NCBI GenBank assembly: GCA_024401455.1
Contig: JAKSLA010000024.1
Coordinates: forward strand, 1 to 44,368
Source: Paludibacteraceae bacterium
GTDB lineage: Bacteria; Bacteroidota; Bacteroidia; Bacteroidales; Paludibacteraceae
Direction of reading: 5' to 3'
Length of the DNA: 44,368 bases
Under the pieces are notes generated by a model that saw nothing but the letters and a program-made list of their open reading frames with translations, was not told the DNA's origin and made no database searches. The position numbers and the translations under genes are program-made. Positions 41,550 through 44,368 of the stretch are shown in pieces; position 1 is the first letter of the stretch, and each line of letters starts with the position of its first letter.

Positions 41550-41873
41550 ATGAAAATAACAATAAAAACCACAGCCGTTATCTTTTTGTTAATCATTGGC
41601 ATACAGACGGCCAATGCTCTGGATGCCCAGCAGACAGGCAGAAAGAATGTGACCAAAGACGGCAAGCAATACGTTGAAACCAAGAACAGGAACAAGGAGA
41701 CGGTGTATTACTGCAAAGGCAGTAAAGCCTACGCCTTCCACCTCTACCGGGATTGCAGTGGCTTGAACCAGTGCAAGAGCGATATTGTGGAAATGCAGCA
41801 GAAGGCAGCGCAGGACAGCACCCGAAAACGCTGCAAGAACTGCTGGAACAGGTTGCAGAAGGAAAAAAAGTGA
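41550..41873 (+). CDS. Small secreted Cys-rich protein, Ada-like metal-binding motif
   Basis: A 107-residue protein with a signal peptide (MKITIKTTAVIFLLIIGIQ, cleavage near ANA). The mature part has YYCKGSKAYAFHLYRDCSGLNQC and ends in RKRCKNCW. The spacing of Cys/His (C...H....C....C...CxxC) recalls the small Ada-like zinc-binding or disulfide-knotted domain seen at the ends of some phage and secreted nucleases. No catalytic domain is attached. Function unknown. Confidence 0.65.
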   Translation: MKITIKTTAVIFLLIIGIQTANALDAQQTGRKNVTKDGKQYVETKNRNKETVYYCKGSKAYAFHLYRDCSGLNQCKSDIVEMQQKAAQDSTRKRCKNCWNRLQKEKK

Positions 41874-41977
41874 GGGATTTTTTGAAAATAATCTTGCTTA
41901 TGACACTATTTGGCAACATCTCATGCTAATTTAGCGCACGCATAATTCATTATGGTTAAACTAAAAATTAAAGGCTT

Positions 41978-42550
41978 ATGAAAAGAGTTTTGTTCATATT
42001 CATCAGTTTGATGATTTGTGTTTGTGGCTACAGTCAAAAGCACATGAAGTTCCAAGGCATCGAGATTGACGGCACAAAGAAAGAGTTTGTTGACAAATTG
42101 ATTAAGAAGGGTTACAAGTATGTAGGACCGGCTGACAATATGGAAATGCTAAGTGGAACATTTACAAGCAAGAAAGCCATAGTTGCAGTGACATCGAACT
42201 CAGACAACAACGTCATTTCTGTTGGCGTCATGTTGCCAGAAAAAACGGAGTGGAAAGCCCTTGTAAACGAGTATAACTATTACCAAAACCTATATTCTCA
42301 GAAATATGGGATGCCAGTAGAAGTTAATGAAAAAGATGGCTCTGGTACCGACGACAATTACATCAAGATGATGTCGTTGGGAAATGGCGAAACGGAATGG
42401 GAATGCTGGTTTGAGACAGAAGAAGGCGAAATACTCTTGAGCATAAAAGGTAGCAAAGGAATTATTGACAGATCAGGTCACATCATAATAATGTATCGAG
42501 ACAAGACCAACTTCTTGGAGAACCAGAACAAGGACATTGATGATATCTGA
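41978..42550 (+). CDS. Secreted protein of unknown function
   Basis: A 190-residue protein with a signal peptide (MKRVLFIFISLMICVCGYSQ). The mature part starts MKFQGIEIDGTKKEFVDKLIKKGY, a pattern I have seen in secreted Bacteroidales proteins of unknown role. It is mixed alpha/beta, has no Cys pairs of note and no catalytic motif. It starts 104 nt after the small Cys-rich gene on the same strand. No function can be given. Confidence 0.65.
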   Translation: MKRVLFIFISLMICVCGYSQKHMKFQGIEIDGTKKEFVDKLIKKGYKYVGPADNMEMLSGTFTSKKAIVAVTSNSDNNVISVGVMLPEKTEWKALVNEYNYYQNLYSQKYGMPVEVNEKDGSGTDDNYIKMMSLGNGETEWECWFETEEGEILLSIKGSKGIIDRSGHIIIMYRDKTNFLENQNKDIDDI

Positions 42551-42699
42551 TTTGAAGTTTATGATCAAAGAAAAAACTTAAGCTGTCTGATAAAATGTGT
42601 ACTTTGGCGTTGTGTATGTTGGTGGTCTTGCAAAGGATGGCAAGAAAGAATGAATACAAGTTCGAACTCCAAGATGACAGCCTAAGAAAATAATTTCAT

Positions 42700-42707
42700 T
42701 AATTTTG
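42700..42707 (+). promoter_or_regulatory. Possible -7 box before the gene at 42824
   Basis: TAATTTTG fits TAnnTTTG, but 117 nt of leader and no -33 box make it tentative. The 273-nt gap around it holds no supported gene. Confidence 0.25.
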
Positions 42708-42823
42708 CCACACTATTGGCAGGGGGCGAAATGCCTATGTGGTTATCATTCGAAATATGCATGTTAGATAATCAGCTGACTCTCTTTTGATTATAATTTA
42801 TCGAACTCACGTTTATATATATT

Positions 42824-43237
42824 ATGAAAAGAATAATAACGTCAATATATGCTTTACTAATTTCTATGATTTATGTGAATGCAGTAAGCAATTCTTATGA
42901 CTACTCTGTTTCAATGGTTTCAGGAGGAAGGTATGAAATAGTACAATCATACAATCACTTCCTATATACCTTCAAACTTGATAAGCGAACAGGAAAAGTA
43001 TGGAGACATCGCCATCGATATGAAGAGGGAGCAGGACTACCTATTTGGGTAGAAACTCGCCGTCAGAATGAAGTAGCAGATAGTAAATATGTGGAAGGTG
43101 ATAATTTCCAACTGTTTATAGGGGAATTGGGCATATATCTGCTTGATGTAAACAATGGAACAACTTGGCGTTTTTACGACCATGATCGCTACAAATTAGA
43201 TATAGATATGTGGATAGAAGAATCAAATGTCAAATAG
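42824..43237 (+). CDS. Small secreted protein of unknown function
   Basis: A 137-residue protein with a signal peptide (MKRIITSIYALLISMIYVNA). The mature part has YTFKLDKRTGKVWRH and YLLDVNNGTTWRFYDH, two related strand-turn-strand units in which DxxTGxxW recurs, so it may be a minimal beta-propeller or beta-sandwich. Function unknown. It is AT-rich like its neighbours. Confidence 0.6.
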   Translation: MKRIITSIYALLISMIYVNAVSNSYDYSVSMVSGGRYEIVQSYNHFLYTFKLDKRTGKVWRHRHRYEEGAGLPIWVETRRQNEVADSKYVEGDNFQLFIGELGIYLLDVNNGTTWRFYDHDRYKLDIDMWIEESNVK

Positions 43238-43273
43238 AATAAGGGGAGAAAATCAATCGGGATGAGGATGTAA

Positions 43274-43340
43274 GAGGATGTAATTTAAACTTTGTATTTG
43301 ACGTTTTGTTTTGTCTTGACACAGTTTAGATTACATCCTC
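43274..43340. repeat. Large inverted repeat with 18-bp arms
   Basis: GAGGATGTAATTTAAACT (43274-43291) and AGTTTAGATTACATCCTC (43323-43340) pair at 17 of 18 positions around a 31-nt spacer. It lies 36 nt after the small secreted protein gene. It may be a transcript hairpin or the remnant ends of a mobile element. Confidence 0.75.
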
Positions 43341-43541
43341 TAAATATACCAAATTTGTTGCGGAAATGGATAGAAATGCTCGAATTTTTGTCCATCGCAG
43401 TGCCAAGTGCCAAGTGCAAAAATATTAAAAGTGCCCCCCTTCCCCAAGAATGGTATGGTTGGGGATTAAACCTTATCCGAATGATCAGTGTTCATTTCCC
43501 GAAGCGTTGAAGTGAACCATTAAGCACCGACTTGCTTGTTG

Positions 43542-43625
43542 TTCCGTTGAAAAAATGTAATCTTAGGGCGGTTATTCCGTTGAAAAAATGTAATCTTAGG
43601 GCGGTTATTCCGTTGAAAAAATGTA
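43542..43625. repeat. Direct repeats, 33-bp period, upstream of the truncated AAA gene
   Basis: Units start at 43542, 43575 and 43608. The first two are identical over all 33 bp; the third keeps 18 bp (TTCCGTTGAAAAAATGTA). The array ends 29 nt before the ATG of the truncated ATPase at 43655. Confidence 0.92.
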
Positions 43626-43654
43626 GAATTGTAACTTAATTCTTTGTGATTCAA

Positions 43655-43903
43655 ATGGAAAGGTACTTGTATAAAGAACTGGAGAAATGGAGTTGTTCGG
43701 AAGGTAGAAGACCATTGGTGCTGTTTGGTGCAAGACAAGTGGGTAAGACGTGGCTGCTGAAGGAATTTGGCAGTCGCAGATACAAGAACGTAGCTTTTGT
43801 CAGTTTTGACCGCAACGATGCGGCTGCCCAACTTGTGACGTCCGAAAAGTCGGCAGAGAAACTACTGAGAGGCTTGTCTGCCAAAGCACGAAGAGTAGTG
43901 TGA
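43655..43903 (+). pseudogene. Truncated AAA_14/DUF4143 ATPase (N-terminal fragment)
   Basis: 82 residues from ATG 43655 (MERYLYKELEKW). It keeps the family's Walker A (PLVLFGARQVGKTWLLKEFG) and the following VAFVSFDRND, then ends at a TGA after LSAKARRVV. Walker B, sensor, DUF4143 and nuclease-like parts are all missing, and I see no continuation in another frame downstream. It corresponds to about one fifth of the gene at 39878-41200. Most simply, it is a remnant of a second copy; expression of the short P-loop peptide is not excluded. Confidence 0.8.
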
Positions 43904-44019
43904 TATTCCCTTGTCTTGACTGGGCGGTAAGTCATGCTCATGGTGGCCCCTAACTTGTTGAATCAAACCTCGGTTATTGCTTTCCAAGTGACATTGTAAC
44001 CTGGAAAGCAGGAAAAAAT

Positions 44020-44049
44020 TTTGAACAACAGATTTAATGTGTATCTTTG
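44020..44049 (+). promoter_or_regulatory. Near-consensus orphan promoter
   Basis: -33 TTTG (44020-44023), 18-nt spacer, -7 TATCTTTG (44042-44049). No reading frame follows before the terminator at 44100-44133. Confidence 0.6.
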
Positions 44050-44055
44050 CTCACA

Positions 44056-44133
44056 AGTTAACTGTTTGTACATAAGCAATACAAATATAGTTTACTTTCG
44101 GGAGGGAACGGCGGAAAGTCTCCTCCCTTTTTT
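44056..44133 (+). ncRNA. Candidate ~78-nt small RNA
   Basis: Bounded by the orphan promoter at 44020-44049 and a terminator hairpin GGGAGG / CCTCCC (44100-44127) with TTTTTT. No start codon with a sensible frame lies between them. The 5' end is estimated from the usual -7 box to start-site distance. I recognise no known RNA family. Confidence 0.45.
44100..44133 (+). terminator. Intrinsic terminator of the candidate small RNA
   Basis: GGGAGG (44100-44105) and CCTCCC (44122-44127) pair around a 16-nt loop, followed by six T. Confidence 0.7.
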
Positions 44134-44281
44134 GCATTTGTATTTGCACTTATAATTTGAACTTAGGTAGTACATCCTAAAGATGAAACGTAAACATCCA
44201 TTTTGATATTTGCAACCACAAACATAACCAATAATCATATCCAAACCAAAAGCCTTGCCTGCCATGCTTCGTCGTAACGCA

Positions 44282-44311
44282 TAAAAAAAGCCGGCGAATA
44301 ATCGTCGGCTT
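44282..44311 (-). terminator. Terminator downstream of the tRNA
   Basis: AAGCCGGCGA / TCGTCGGCTT stem (one G-T) with a 4-nt loop; the minus strand continues into TTTTTTTAT, 5 nt past the tRNA 3' end. Confidence 0.8.
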
Positions 44312-44315
44312 CTTG

Positions 44316-44368
44316 TGGGCCCAACAGGACTTGAACCTGTGACCCCCTGATTATGAGTCAGGTGCTAC
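44316..44368 (-). tRNA. tRNA with CAT anticodon (Met or Ile2), 5' part beyond the edge
   Basis: The minus strand shows the anticodon arm CTGA-CTCATAA-TCAG with anticodon CAT, the T arm ACAGG-TTCAAGT-CCTGT, and the 3' acceptor strand TGGGCCC with discriminator A at 44316. CCA is not encoded. The D arm and 5' acceptor strand are cut by the window edge. CAT may be elongator Met, or Ile2 read as AUA after lysidine modification; I cannot decide without the rest. Confidence 0.9.

Noticed and set aside
7866-41935. Palindrome GCTAATTTAGC at 7866-7876 and 41925-41935
   Set aside because: Two copies of an AT-rich 11-mer in unrelated contexts (neither at a clear promoter) could be chance; no third copy or partner motif was seen.
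43292-43510. 72-residue plus-strand frame
   Set aside because: It begins inside the inverted-repeat spacer, has no promoter or family features, and reads like non-coding sequence.
43520-43831. Minus-strand frame encoding an 11-residue repeat protein
   Set aside because: The 33-bp DNA repeat is a multiple of three and so gives repeated peptide text automatically; the frame runs antisense to the AAA fragment and has no start context.

Overview
The window looks like chromosomal DNA from a member of the Bacteroidales (phylum Bacteroidota), probably a plant-fibre degrader from a gut or rumen. Evidence for this: promoters carry the Bacteroidota -7 box TAnnTTTG, several with a TTG-type -33 box about 18-20 nt upstream; two secreted glycoside hydrolases (GH10 xylanase, GH9 cellulase) end in C-terminal segments resembling type IX secretion sorting domains; and Bacteroidota-typical families are present (DUF4271, DUF4286, AAA-ATPase-like/PD-(D/E)XK proteins, DUF4143 ATPases, META lipoproteins). 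Species cannot be named from sequence reading alone.

Layout. 1-4200: the start of a lipoprotein cut by the left edge, then two tandem AAA-ATPase-like/PD-(D/E)XK genes whose promoter and first 83 codons are almost identical while the rest has diverged. 4.4-11.1 kb: an Uup-type ABC-F ATPase, a SAM methyltransferase, a small lipoprotein, a SulP anion permease and a P-loop kinase resembling glycerate kinase. 11.07-13.94 kb (minus): a core cluster rpsO - DUF4271 - hemD - rnpA - yidD. 14.1-20.2 kb (minus): GH10 xylanase with CBM6, a YidE/AspT-type transporter, a Wzz-like membrane protein, ruvC and a DUF4286 gene. 20.4-23.7 kb (plus): an AmgK-like kinase fused to a RapZ C-terminal domain, then a GH9 cellulase. 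23.85-27.3 kb (minus): an ATP-pyrophosphatase overlapping a flavodoxin/ferredoxin gene, both downstream of a thioredoxin-fold exported protein that lacks CxxC. 27.6-31.5 kb: mnmG, a META lipoprotein and dgt. 31.7-32.5 kb: a hicAB toxin-antitoxin pair. 32.7-36 kb: a CHASE2 membrane protein followed 12 nt later by an exported WG-repeat caspase. 36-39.8 kb: an MFS transporter, then a PfkB sugar kinase behind a propeller-like lipoprotein. 39.9-44.3 kb: an accessory block next to a tRNA with a CAT anticodon, holding one intact and one truncated AAA/DUF4143 ATPase, three small secreted proteins, inverted repeats and a possible small RNA.

Most striking: (i) both AAA/DUF4143 genes have a tandem array of exactly 33-bp period just upstream, although the two arrays differ in sequence; (ii) the CHASE2 + exported caspase pair, which looks like a cell-envelope sensing/protease module; (iii) the ATP-PPase + flavodoxin/ferredoxin pair, which looks like a redox-fed sulfur- or nitrogen-transfer enzyme of unknown substrate; (iv) the AmgK-RapZ fusion, which joins an amino-sugar kinase to an amino-sugar-phosphate sensing domain. 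Family names come from recognising motifs by eye; no database search was run.
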